Shown here: positions 16,552-24,963 of the stretch, one piece after another
How positions within the stretch are numbered: position 1 is the first letter of the stretch
Layout of the letters: each line of letters begins with the position of its first letter
Source: Chitinophagaceae bacterium
Lineage (GTDB): Bacteria; Bacteroidota; Bacteroidia; Chitinophagales; Chitinophagaceae
Direction of reading: 5' to 3'
Length of the DNA stretch: 33,208 nucleotides
Assembly: GCA_020437365.1 (NCBI GenBank)
Contig: JAGQWM010000028.1
Coordinates: forward strand, 1-33,208
The notes under the pieces: model-generated
The model's database searches: none
Seen by the model: only the letters and a program-made list of their open reading frames with translations
Told to the model about the DNA's origin: nothing
Translations under genes and position numbers: made by a program

Positions 16552-18999
16552 TTACTTACCCGAAAAATGCATTGTCCATTTTATTTTTTCATTGGTTTTA
16601 TCACTATCGTGCATCAACCAGAGTTTATAATATTTTCCTACGACCCAATTATCTATAAAATTATCGTAATAAGGACTTCCCGGATTGCCACTTTGCCCAC
16701 CCGGATAAACACCGTAGGCTTCAGTGGGTGAACTCATTTCTACAATCATGCGCCAGCTTGGACCGTGGCTATGCGTAACTGCATTAATGATATTACCATT
16801 GCCACCAACATGCAATCCCGAACGGGCAAAAGCCGGTAAAGCTGATTTTAATAAATGATAAATGGTTGGGTTTTTATATTTTGCCCAAGACAGTTTTCCT
16901 TCCTTTTCTAATTCGGAAAGTTTCTTTGTTATTTGTTGTAAGGCCGAAGTGACGATATCCCGCAAAGTTTCTTTTTGCGGCGTATTGCGATTATCGATAA
17001 ATTGAAATGCCGTATCTCTTTTCAGCCATTCCATTGTTGTTTCTTCATTTGGCCAAGGCAATTCCGGTTTTATTTGCGTCATATCATCTTCCCATATATC
17101 TTCCCGGATTTGAGAATACCATAATTGATAAACCGTTTGCCCTTTTGAATCCGGCGAAGCCATCAAATCCCAGTTTTTAAAAATATCAAGGTATTTTTTT
17201 TCAGTAAAACTCAGCGCCTCTTCATTGACAAAATGTAATAATAACGGTTTCAGATCTTCTGCCAAAGTATTGTAATAATTGTTTTGCAGTTTCATCATAT
17301 CTTCCGGAGTAATGTTGTTCATTTTATTCAAATAATGTTCGATGGTCACGGCTCTTTCTGTTATATAACTACCCGGAATAAAATATGGATAAGTAGCATC
17401 GGCGGGTCGTTGATTGGCACTTTCCAAAAAGCCACGTTCCGGATTTTTGCTATGGGGATTTTCGCCTTGCGGAATAAAACCCTGCCACATATAACTACTG
17501 TCTTCGCCGGGCATTACATATAAACCTTGGCGATCCCAACGAGCCGGAAATCTGCCTTGTTGCCAAATGGCTATATCACCTGTATTGGAAGCAAATACAA
17601 AATTTTGTCCCGGGCATTGAAAGTCTTTAATGGCTGTAGCATATTCATCATAATTTTTTGCCCTGTTCAACTTATAGAAAGCTATGCCTTCATTACTGGG
17701 GTCATGCGCCGTCCAGCGAACTGCCAGGTTTAACTCACCTTTATTGATAGTATCTCTAAAACTTTTATCATACATCACCGGGCCGAAAACCGTGTAAGCC
17801 ACCGTATCCAAAACATCTTTACCACCTTTTACTTTTATTGTTTCTATTCTCAATTGAGTTTTGTGCCAAGCACTGTCAAACCAATATTCTTCTTTCGTTT
17901 TATCATCTTTGAAACGAATTTTATAATAATCTTTTACATCACGTTGTGCATTGGTAACGCCCCAGGCAATACTATCATTGAATCCGATTATAATAAACGG
18001 GCTTCCCGGCAAACTGACACCATACGCATTGCTGCCAGGTGTTTTCAATTGCATTTCATACCAAATAGAAGGCAATGATAATTCGAGATGCGGATCATTG
18101 CATAGTATCGGAACTCCTTTTTGTGTTTTACTGCCTGCTACAACCCAGTTATTACTGCCATTATCTTTATCGGGTTTATCCATTTCTTTGTCAACGACAG
18201 TTTCTTTGGAATTAAAATAAAGCGAATCTGCCGTAGATGGTTCTTTGGGTACAATGGCGGGTTTTTCAAAAGCTGTTCCTTTGGGGACAATCGGCAATAA
18301 TGAATCCTGCACTTGCGGATACAGTTGGCGCAGTTCGTCAGGCAAAAAAACAGATTTGGCATTGGTATAGGCTAGGTCTTTTTCCGTTCCTGATGATAGC
18401 ATTTTGGCCATCATTTTCAATAATAAACATGTCCTGAGATTCGACCATTTTTCCGGTTTGAAATTCAGTAATTTATATTCAATCGGCATGGAGCTTTCTG
18501 TCAGTGAATTGATATAAGCATTGACCCCGTTGGTGTAGGCAGTGTATAATTGAAGGGAGAATGGGTCTTTTTCAATTTCTTTCATAGCATTTTCTGCCGC
18601 AAACCGCATTCCTAATCTTCTTTGTTCTTTATCATAATCTATCGCTTTTGGACCGGCAATTTCGCTGGCCCTGCCTTCGGCTGCTTTGGTTTGCAAATCC
18701 ATCTGGAACAAACGGAATTTTGCATGCAAGTATCCTTGTATAAAATATAAATCTTCGTCATTTTCTGCAAATACATGCGGTACTAAGCGGTCGTCAAAAT
18801 AAACTTCGGCCTTCCCTTTCAAATTCGAAAAATGAAGCTCTTCGTTAAAACTTTCTGCAGCCGGTTCGGCATTTTGCCAAAAACCATATTGCGGATGCAA
18901 AAATTTGCCCATAGGCGGAACTGTACCCCATTGTTTATTCAATCCATAAATCAATGCTGAGGTAATGACGGCCGAAATAATAAAAGGTGTAACTCGCAT
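16552..18999 (-). CDS. Penicillin acylase family (N-terminal nucleophile) hydrolase
   Basis: Amide hydrolase of peptidase family S45, 815 residues. An N-terminal hydrophobic segment (about 4-20) directs it to the periplasm. The precursor should cleave itself before Ser282 in DNGSNNWVVAG, giving an alpha chain, a linker and a beta chain; Ser282 becomes the nucleophile. Other family marks are PILCNDPHLELSLPSIWYEM, GVSLPGSPFIIIGFNDSIAWG and, near the C-terminus, GGNGNIINAVTHSHGPSWR and SGNPGSPYYDNFIDNW. The family acts on N-acyl amides, including beta-lactams, acyl-homoserine lactones and cyclic lipopeptides; the substrate here cannot be told from sequence. It is the first gene of the minus-strand run and divergent from lemA. 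Confidence 0.93.
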   Translation of the reverse strand: MRVTPFIISAVITSALIYGLNKQWGTVPPMGKFLHPQYGFWQNAEPAAESFNEELHFSNLKGKAEVYFDDRLVPHVFAENDEDLYFIQGYLHAKFRLFQMDLQTKAAEGRASEIAGPKAIDYDKEQRRLGMRFAAENAMKEIEKDPFSLQLYTAYTNGVNAYINSLTESSMPIEYKLLNFKPEKWSNLRTCLLLKMMAKMLSSGTEKDLAYTNAKSVFLPDELRQLYPQVQDSLLPIVPKGTAFEKPAIVPKEPSTADSLYFNSKETVVDKEMDKPDKDNGSNNWVVAGSKTQKGVPILCNDPHLELSLPSIWYEMQLKTPGSNAYGVSLPGSPFIIIGFNDSIAWGVTNAQRDVKDYYKIRFKDDKTKEEYWFDSAWHKTQLRIETIKVKGGKDVLDTVAYTVFGPVMYDKSFRDTINKGELNLAVRWTAHDPSNEGIAFYKLNRAKNYDEYATAIKDFQCPGQNFVFASNTGDIAIWQQGRFPARWDRQGLYVMPGEDSSYMWQGFIPQGENPHSKNPERGFLESANQRPADATYPYFIPGSYITERAVTIEHYLNKMNNITPEDMMKLQNNYYNTLAEDLKPLLLHFVNEEALSFTEKKYLDIFKNWDLMASPDSKGQTVYQLWYSQIREDIWEDDMTQIKPELPWPNEETTMEWLKRDTAFQFIDNRNTPQKETLRDIVTSALQQITKKLSELEKEGKLSWAKYKNPTIYHLLKSALPAFARSGLHVGGNGNIINAVTHSHGPSWRMIVEMSSPTEAYGVYPGGQSGNPGSPYYDNFIDNWVVGKYYKLWLMHDSDKTNEKIKWTMHFSGK

Positions 19000-19131
19000 A
19001 TATTATATTGTATAAAAAGGAAAGTTATTAAAACTAGTTCGAAACGTAAAAGTAAAATTTTCGTGGAATTACAAAGCCCTCTAATTTCAGGTTCTTTTCC
19101 TATCTTCATACCGGACTAAAAAATAACAATC

Positions 19132-19695
19132 ATGGTATATGTAGTTATCGGTATTATTTTATTGCTCGTATTCTGGATTATCAGTTTGTATAATGGCCTC
19201 GTAAGGCTGAGAAACAGGCGGCAAAATGCTTTTGCAGATATAGATGTTCAACTCAGGCAGCGACATGACCTCGTACCACAATTGGTAGAAACCGTAAAAG
19301 GTTATGCCACTCACGAAAGAGAATTATTGCTAAAAGTAACCGAAGCCCGGACAGCAGCCATGTCGGCCACTTCCATCAATGATAAAATAGCAGCAGAAAA
19401 ACAATTGAGTGCTGCCTTGCAGGGATTGAAAGTCCAGGTAGAAGCTTATCCAGATTTGAAGGCAAATCAAAACTTTTTGCAATTACAAGAAGAGCTCAGT
19501 GATATTGAAAACAAACTGGCTGCATCGAGAAGATTTTTCAATGGAGCTACTACAGAATATAACAATGCTGTTGAATCTTTTCCCGGCAATATGGTTGCCC
19601 GGAATTTTGGTTTTCAACGGGAGGTACTGTTTGACTTGGGTGAAGATACCCGTAAACAAATGGATGAACCACCCAAAATTGATTTCAACAATTAA
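19132..19695 (+). CDS. lemA: LemA family membrane protein
   Basis: 187 residues with one N-terminal transmembrane helix (about 2-20) and a long helical cytoplasmic part. The family signature NRRQNAFADIDVQLRQRHDLVPQLVETVKGY follows directly. The C-terminal FNGATTEYNNAVESFPGNMVARNFGF is also characteristic. Its function is not firmly known; in many bacteria it is encoded beside an HtpX-type protease, as here, where htpX starts 43 bp downstream. An envelope-stress role is an inference from that pairing. Confidence 0.95.
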   Translation: MVYVVIGIILLLVFWIISLYNGLVRLRNRRQNAFADIDVQLRQRHDLVPQLVETVKGYATHERELLLKVTEARTAAMSATSINDKIAAEKQLSAALQGLKVQVEAYPDLKANQNFLQLQEELSDIENKLAASRRFFNGATTEYNNAVESFPGNMVARNFGFQREVLFDLGEDTRKQMDEPPKIDFNN

Positions 19696-19738
19696 TCATT
19701 TTTTGATTTATAATAATTGGCTTCGATAGAAACATAAC

Positions 19739-20674
19739 ATGCACTATGTTGGTTTAGATAAACAAATCCGAAGGAATAATTTCAATTCCGTTTTATTGTT
19801 GATAGCCTTTCCTCTTTTGTTGTTGGGAATGGTTTACCTTTTTGTGTTTTTAATTCATGATAAAAATACGGACGACCCGCATGTCGTATTTGCAAGGCTT
19901 TTACCGTATGTATTAATAGGTGTTGGTATTTGGTTTCTCATTGCCTGGATGGGACATACCACATTTATAAAAATGGCTACCGGTAGCAAATCATTGGAAA
20001 GAAAAGAAAATAAAAGGGTGTACAACCTGGTAGAGAATCTTTGTATTTCGCAAGGAATGCGGATGCCAAAATTGTATATCATCAATGACGATTCCTTGAA
20101 TGCATTTGCCAGTGGCATTCATCAAAAAAGTTTTTCCATTTCTTTATCCAAAGGTATTATTGAAAAATTAAATGATGAGGAATTGGAAGGCGTCATCGCA
20201 CATGAATTATCGCATATTAAAAACCGTGATGTAAGGGTATTGATTATCTCCATCATCTTTGTCGGCATATTCGCTTACCTTGCTGAAATGGCCTTTCGGA
20301 GTTTACGCTTTGTAGGCTCCGGCAAAAAAAGTAAAGACAGCAAAGGAAGCGGTGCAATTATTTTAATTGCTATTGTGGTAACAGCCATTGCATATTTATT
20401 ATCGATGTTATTGCGGTTTGGCATCAGCCGAAAAAGAGAGTACCTCGCTGATGCCGGTGCAGCCGAAATGACCAAAAGGCCTTATGCACTTGCCAGTGCG
20501 TTGAGAAAAATTTCCGGCGACCCTTACATCGAAGCAGTAGAAAGCCGCGACGTTGCACAATTATTCATCAATAACCCAACGCCTTCTGCTCATAAATCTG
20601 CCAGTTGGGATAATCTATTCGCCACACATCCTCCCATTGAGAAAAGAATTGAGTTGTTAGAGCAGTTTGTTTAA
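19739..20674 (+). CDS. htpX: HtpX-like M48 membrane zinc metalloprotease
   Basis: 311 residues, about four transmembrane helices (about 17-39, 53-71, 165-185 and 204-224). The zinc site is HELSH (155-159) in GVIAHELSHIKNRDVRV, with the third ligand Glu expected in RKREYLADAGAAEMT. The C-terminal FATHPPIEKRIELLEQF is typical of M48B. The family degrades misfolded membrane proteins. It is probably in an operon with lemA. The stop codon TAA (20672-20674) abuts an inverted heptamer motif bounding the pseudogene-bearing element downstream. Confidence 0.95.
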   Translation: MHYVGLDKQIRRNNFNSVLLLIAFPLLLLGMVYLFVFLIHDKNTDDPHVVFARLLPYVLIGVGIWFLIAWMGHTTFIKMATGSKSLERKENKRVYNLVENLCISQGMRMPKLYIINDDSLNAFASGIHQKSFSISLSKGIIEKLNDEELEGVIAHELSHIKNRDVRVLIISIIFVGIFAYLAEMAFRSLRFVGSGKKSKDSKGSGAIILIAIVVTAIAYLLSMLLRFGISRKREYLADAGAAEMTKRPYALASALRKISGDPYIEAVESRDVAQLFINNPTPSAHKSASWDNLFATHPPIEKRIELLEQFV

Positions 20675-20685
20675 TAGTCGGGAGT
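20674..20685 (-). repeat. Inverted copy of the heptamer-array motif
   Basis: Read on the minus strand, ACTCCCGACTAT matches ACTCCCGACTCT in the array at 21133-21144 at 11 of 12 positions, but in the opposite orientation. The two copies bracket the four-helix-bundle pseudogene. It begins on the last base of the htpX stop codon. Confidence 0.6.
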
Positions 20686-20698
20686 TTGAAAAAATGAA

Positions 20699-21067
20699 CT
20701 ATAAAAATTTTTCGGGATTATTTATCATAAACCAAACTAATTTAGCTACTTCATTATTCTTTTCTGTCAGATTCTCATAATATTCATTTGATAAATAATT
20801 ACAAGCTAAACTAAAGTCAAGCCAAACTTGCGTTTCCGCATTTTCTGTTTCTGAATCATTTAATTTAGAAACAAAATAGTCTTTATATCTACTTCAATTG
20901 TAAGCTTCGACAATATTTGTGCAAACAGATCTTGATGACCTTCTAATTTGGCCAGTTCAGCTATACTTTTCCTCCGATGGAAATGATTTGGCAAATTCAT
21001 AAATTTCCATTGCTATAGCAAATCTTTTCTCGTAAGCAAATAATTTTCTGTACTCTCCCATTATCAT
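20699..21067 (-). pseudogene. Decayed four-helix-bundle (23S rRNA-IVP / S23, avd-like) gene
   Basis: The frame from ATG 21067 (or 21061) to TAG 20699 is 123 codons without a frameshift, but it is broken by TGA at codon 37 (20957-20959) and codon 58 (20894-20896). Between and around the stops the family is clear: MEIYEFAKSFPSEEKYS, QIRRSSRSVCTNIVEAY, YFVSKLNDSETENAETQVW, LDFSLACNYLSNEYYENL. At the first stop the family expects Leu (YSLTDQIRRSS) and a neighbouring Asp has become Gly; at the second a basic RKR-like run is replaced by N-stop-S. Several clustered substitutions in the most conserved part argue for real decay rather than one sequencing error. The four-helix fold is known from IVP and avd proteins; its cellular role is uncertain. 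It lies between the convergent htpX and pcm genes. Confidence 0.88.
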
Positions 21068-21092
21068 AATTGAATAGCTATACAAAATTTAT

Positions 21093-21148
21093 TAATGACT
21101 AACGACTATCGACTCTCAACTACCGACTATTGACTCCCGACTCTCAAA
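21093..21148 (+). repeat. Degenerate 7-bp tandem repeat array (8 units)
   Basis: Eight consecutive heptamers with the consensus TAnCGAC: TAATGAC, TAACGAC, TATCGAC, TCTCAAC, TACCGAC, TATTGAC, TCCCGAC, TCTCAAA. The array begins 25 bp upstream of the pseudogene ATG and ends on the base before the pcm stop codon (21149). Confidence 0.85.
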
Positions 21149-21805
21149 TCACCCCTTCTTTCCATCCAACATTGGTACAAAAGAAAAATAATCGAAGACT
21201 TCTTCCTTCGTCGCTCCTGAATCCAGTTTTGTAATACGTTTCATTTGTTGCAAATTTCCACTACCATAAGGAAGCACCATCATACCTCCGGGTTTTAATT
21301 GCTCAATTAATTTTTCGGGAATTTCCGGTGCAGCTGCTGTAATGATGATACGGTCGAAAGGTGCATAGGTTGGCAATCCCATATATCCATCACCATAAAA
21401 TGTTTTGATGGATTTATATTTATTAAAAAAATCAAAATTCCTGTTGCTTTCAAATAATTTTTTTTGTCTTTCGATGGAATATACTTTTATACCCATTTCT
21501 GCCAGCACAACTGCCTGGTAACCGCTACCGGTTCCAATCTCCAAAACTTTCATCAACGGTTCCACCTGTAGCAACTGGCTTTGATAAGCCACGGTATAAG
21601 GTTGCGAAATCGTTTGTCCTTCACCGATAGGAAAAGCTTTATCTTCATACGCTTTTTTATCGAAGGCTGAATCCAAAAAAAAATGCCGCGGTACGGCCAA
21701 CATGGCATCCAACACCCTGTCATCGGTAATACCCTTGGCGTGAATAGCCTGTACTAGTTTTTTACGTAACCCTTTATGCCGGTATGTATCTTCAGTTGGC
21801 CTCAT
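21149..21805 (-). CDS. pcm: Protein-L-isoaspartate O-methyltransferase
   Basis: Repairs damaged proteins by methylating L-isoaspartyl residues with S-adenosylmethionine. The ATG at 21805 gives 218 residues starting MRPTEDTYRHKGLRKKLV; the frame extends to 21889, but the added 28 hydrophobic/Cys residues do not fit this cytosolic enzyme. Landmarks are VLDAMLAVPRHFFLD, the substrate loop IGEGQTISQPYTVA, SAM motif I LEIGTGSGYQAV (about 88-99), YGDGYMGLPTYAPFDRIIITAAAPEIP and LKPGGMMVLPYG. It is convergent with htpX, with the heptamer array directly after its stop codon. Upstream is a spacer of about 260 bp shared with the T9SS protein. Confidence 0.95.
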   Translation of the reverse strand: MRPTEDTYRHKGLRKKLVQAIHAKGITDDRVLDAMLAVPRHFFLDSAFDKKAYEDKAFPIGEGQTISQPYTVAYQSQLLQVEPLMKVLEIGTGSGYQAVVLAEMGIKVYSIERQKKLFESNRNFDFFNKYKSIKTFYGDGYMGLPTYAPFDRIIITAAAPEIPEKLIEQLKPGGMMVLPYGSGNLQQMKRITKLDSGATKEEVFDYFSFVPMLDGKKG

Positions 21806-22065
21806 AAGTGGATTGCAAGTTAAGCTATGAAAGATAAAAGTGGAAAAGGAAAATATTTTAAATATTGAAAGGCAGCCACCAATACACAATACAACTTAGC
21901 TGTTACAAATAAAGGAAAAAAATATCTTAAAATTTGAAATATGTACAAACTATCCTGCCAGTTGGTTTAATTCTTCACACAGCTTTTCTTTTCTATTTTT
22001 GAGCTGCTTATTTAAAAAAGAATATTATTTATTTCTTAAGATAATTGTATCTTCCTTTTAGAAAA

Positions 22066-24897
22066 ATGAAAATATCTTCAGTTCGAATATTATTTTTGAT
22101 TTTATTAATTTGTACTATTAATAATTGCTTTTCTCAACTGACAATTGTAGAGAACAAAATAGCCAATGACCTGGCACAAAATTTAGTAGGAAACGGTGTA
22201 ACAATTAGTAATGCTACATTAACCCGAAGCCTAAACATTACGGCAACCGGTTTTTTTTATAATACAAATAATGCTACTAATCTTAAAATTGACAGTGGTA
22301 TAGTGTTAACAACCGGAAGGGCAAAAACTAACGGCACCCTTTGGGGAGTAAATGGTGATGGATCTCAAATAGCTTCAAATGTCTTAGCTAGTGGCATATT
22401 GAATTTGCCCGGGGATATAACACTGGCCAATGAACTTGGCGTACCGGTAAGCTCTTTAAACGATGCTATAGCCCTGGAATTTGATTTTGTTCCTCTTGGT
22501 GATACTATCAAATTTAATTATGTTATGAGTTCGGAAGAATATGACCCTTCTTTCGTTTGTTCTTTTAATGACGCCTTCGGGTTTTTTATCAGTGGGCCAG
22601 GCATCAATGGAACAAAAAATATTGCACTGGTACCCGGCACCAATATGCCTGTTACAATCAGAAATATTAATAATGTAATAACGGGTGGTTGTGTAAGCAA
22701 TCCTCAATATTATATCGACAATACTACCAACAGGTTTTTTACACATGATGGGCATACTACAGTTTTAACGGCTACTTCAACTGTCCAACCCTGCCAGACT
22801 TATCATTTAAAACTGGTAGTTGCAGATTTTTTAGATAATAAATTTGACACAGGCGTTTTTCTACAGGCAAAAAGTTTAACAGCAAATGTGATCAATATTA
22901 ATAGTGCTATACATTTAAATCCAATGGGTGAACCTTATCTCACCGAAGGTTGCTCAAGTGGGACAATTAGTTTTAAACGTCCTATCGTTACTTCGCAGCC
23001 CGAATTGATTAGTCTAGCTTATGGTGGTGTAGCACAAAATGGCGTGGATGTTCAAACACTGCCGACACAGGTCACTATACCTGCTAATGACAGCACAGTT
23101 GATTTGACAATTACTGCGTTGGCAGATGGATTACCTGAAATTGAAGAAGACCTGAAAATTTACGTAATGGGCGGTTGTAACTCAACAATACCTGTTGACA
23201 GTATTACAATTCATATCAGGGATTATGATTATTTAAATTTAGGAATAAATGATACCAATATTTGTAAGCATAGTTCAATTCAATTTCATGCAGATGCAGG
23301 TTTTACTACCTACCAGTGGAATAATGACCCAACCTTAAGCTCAACTAATATTTCCGATCCAATTGCTAGTCCTGTTAACCATTCAACAATTTATAATTGT
23401 CTGGCTACCAACGGAAGCTGCAAATCAGTGGATACAATTACTATCACCATTAAGGATATTGAATTACTTTCCACTCAAGATGTTAATTGCAAAGGAGGAT
23501 CAACAGGCATAATAAAAGTTGCAGGAGGTGACGAATGGAATTCGCCAGTTTCATTCTCTTTGGATGGAATCAATTGGCAACCCGATAGCGTTTTTACCAA
23601 TTTACCAGTAGGTAACTATTGGATCAAAATGAAAGACAACCAATGTGAAGACAGCTTACAAGCTACCATTAATCAAGCCTTTCCAGATTTGTTGATTAAC
23701 AAAACAATTAATCCTGCTTCTTGCCTGGGAGGCCCAGATGGAAAAGTGGAAATAACTCCTGTTGGTGGAAAAAATCCTTACGAATATTCCACGGATGGCT
23801 CAAGTTATCAAATGAATAATTTTTTCAATCTAACAAACGGCAATTACACCATTTATGTAAAAGACCAAAATAATTGTATCGACTCTCAAAATATCGTAAT
23901 TCCACTTGATAATACAATCACATTAGATGCGGGGCCTGACCTACAATACTGTATGGGTCTACCAGTACAATTGCAAACAAATTCCAATGCACAAACTTTT
24001 AGCTGGACACCAACAAACGGACTAAATGATGCATCCGTCAAAAACCCATTGGCTTCTCCTTCCACCACAACTAAATACACGATAACAGCAACTTCCGGCA
24101 TTTGTGTCAGAAAGGATTCCATACTGGTAAAATATTACCAAGGCCCAACCGCGGATGCAGGTCCGGATCAGCAAATATGTTTGGGTAAAACTATTCAATT
24201 GAATGGTTCCGGGGGTGTCATATTTGAGTGGTCGCCATCAAGATATTTAGATAATGCAACTATCTCCACACCAACCGTAACTTCTAATCAAACGATTTCA
24301 TATACATTATTTGTCACCGATGCGGATGGGTGCAAATCATTGATTCCTGATACTGTAACAGTAAAAATAGTACCTAGTGTAAAAATTAATGCAGGTCGGG
24401 ATACAATTATAGCCTTTAATCAACCAATTCAATTAAATGTTCGTGAGATCAGTAATGCAGGTGTTACTCAATATAGTTGGTCACCATCAACATATTTAGA
24501 TAATCCGTATTCTTCCTCGCCTATAGCACGGCTTCCTGCAGAACAACGTTATCTTGTAACCGCAACAACACCGGAAGGATGTCAGGGTTTTGACGATATA
24601 TTGATTAAGGTATATAAAGGACCTGATATCTACGTACCATCAGCATTTTCCCCAAATAACGATGGGAAAAATGATTTGTTACGAGCCATTCCAGTAGGAA
24701 TAAAAGATTTTATGTATCTAAAAATATTTAATCGCTGGGGAACATTAATTTTTATTACTCAAGATGCTTCCCGCGGGTGGGATGGAAAAATTAAAGGCGT
24801 TGAGCAATCTACAGGAACTTATATATGGATAGCTGAAGGAATTGACTATCGAGGCAATAAAATCAGCCGACAGGGAACAACAACCATCATTCGGTAA
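22066..24897 (+). CDS. Large T9SS-secreted surface protein with choice-of-anchor L and SprB/Ig repeats
   Basis: 943 residues from the ATG at 22066, which opens a signal peptide (MKISSVRILFLILLICT...CFSQ); 22045 is an earlier in-frame ATG but adds seven residues before it. Domains in order: choice-of-anchor L (about 30-273; DAIALEFDFVPLGD, MSSEEYDPSF, NDAFGFFISGPG), a Calx-beta-like segment (about 285-387), an Ig/PKD-like module (about 388-463), two SprB-type repeats (about 468-538 and 543-613, with C.GG..G and NGNYTIYVKDQNNC patterns), three Ig-like modules each starting near (L/A/N)AG.D (about 618-850), and a type B T9SS sorting domain (about 855-943; VPSAFSPNNDGKNDLL, IFNRWGTLIF, GTYIWIAEGIDYRG). 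Probably a surface-exposed adhesin-like protein. It has a single-gene layout, convergent with the phosphohexomutase. Confidence 0.93.
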   Translation: MKISSVRILFLILLICTINNCFSQLTIVENKIANDLAQNLVGNGVTISNATLTRSLNITATGFFYNTNNATNLKIDSGIVLTTGRAKTNGTLWGVNGDGSQIASNVLASGILNLPGDITLANELGVPVSSLNDAIALEFDFVPLGDTIKFNYVMSSEEYDPSFVCSFNDAFGFFISGPGINGTKNIALVPGTNMPVTIRNINNVITGGCVSNPQYYIDNTTNRFFTHDGHTTVLTATSTVQPCQTYHLKLVVADFLDNKFDTGVFLQAKSLTANVININSAIHLNPMGEPYLTEGCSSGTISFKRPIVTSQPELISLAYGGVAQNGVDVQTLPTQVTIPANDSTVDLTITALADGLPEIEEDLKIYVMGGCNSTIPVDSITIHIRDYDYLNLGINDTNICKHSSIQFHADAGFTTYQWNNDPTLSSTNISDPIASPVNHSTIYNCLATNGSCKSVDTITITIKDIELLSTQDVNCKGGSTGIIKVAGGDEWNSPVSFSLDGINWQPDSVFTNLPVGNYWIKMKDNQCEDSLQATINQAFPDLLINKTINPASCLGGPDGKVEITPVGGKNPYEYSTDGSSYQMNNFFNLTNGNYTIYVKDQNNCIDSQNIVIPLDNTITLDAGPDLQYCMGLPVQLQTNSNAQTFSWTPTNGLNDASVKNPLASPSTTTKYTITATSGICVRKDSILVKYYQGPTADAGPDQQICLGKTIQLNGSGGVIFEWSPSRYLDNATISTPTVTSNQTISYTLFVTDADGCKSLIPDTVTVKIVPSVKINAGRDTIIAFNQPIQLNVREISNAGVTQYSWSPSTYLDNPYSSSPIARLPAEQRYLVTATTPEGCQGFDDILIKVYKGPDIYVPSAFSPNNDGKNDLLRAIPVGIKDFMYLKIFNRWGTLIFITQDASRGWDGKIKGVEQSTGTYIWIAEGIDYRGNKISRQGTTTIIR

Positions 24898-24963
24898 TTG
24901 AATTTTAAGGTTTATTAGTAAAATCTAATTGAACAGGCTGAATTAATAAACTATATCTATATA

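Noticed and set aside
19132..20674. lemA-htpX as a special system
   Set aside because: This pairing is common across bacteria and both genes look normal.
20890..20960. Selenocysteine or stop-codon readthrough at the two TGA codons
   Set aside because: No supporting stem-loop was seen, and surrounding non-conservative changes fit pseudogene decay better.
21950..22024. Minus-strand 24-codon open stretch ending in a stop that looks like a protein C-terminus (NKQLKNRKEKLCEELNQLAG)
   Set aside because: It is closed upstream by a stop, has no start codon and is AT-rich. It could be a remnant of a deleted gene, but nothing identifies the family and chance cannot be excluded.
24910..24951. Inverted repeat GTTTATTA / TAATAAAC between the T9SS protein and the phosphohexomutase genes
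   Set aside because: It is only 8 bp of A+T with a 26-nt spacer and no T-tract, so it is too weak to call a terminator.
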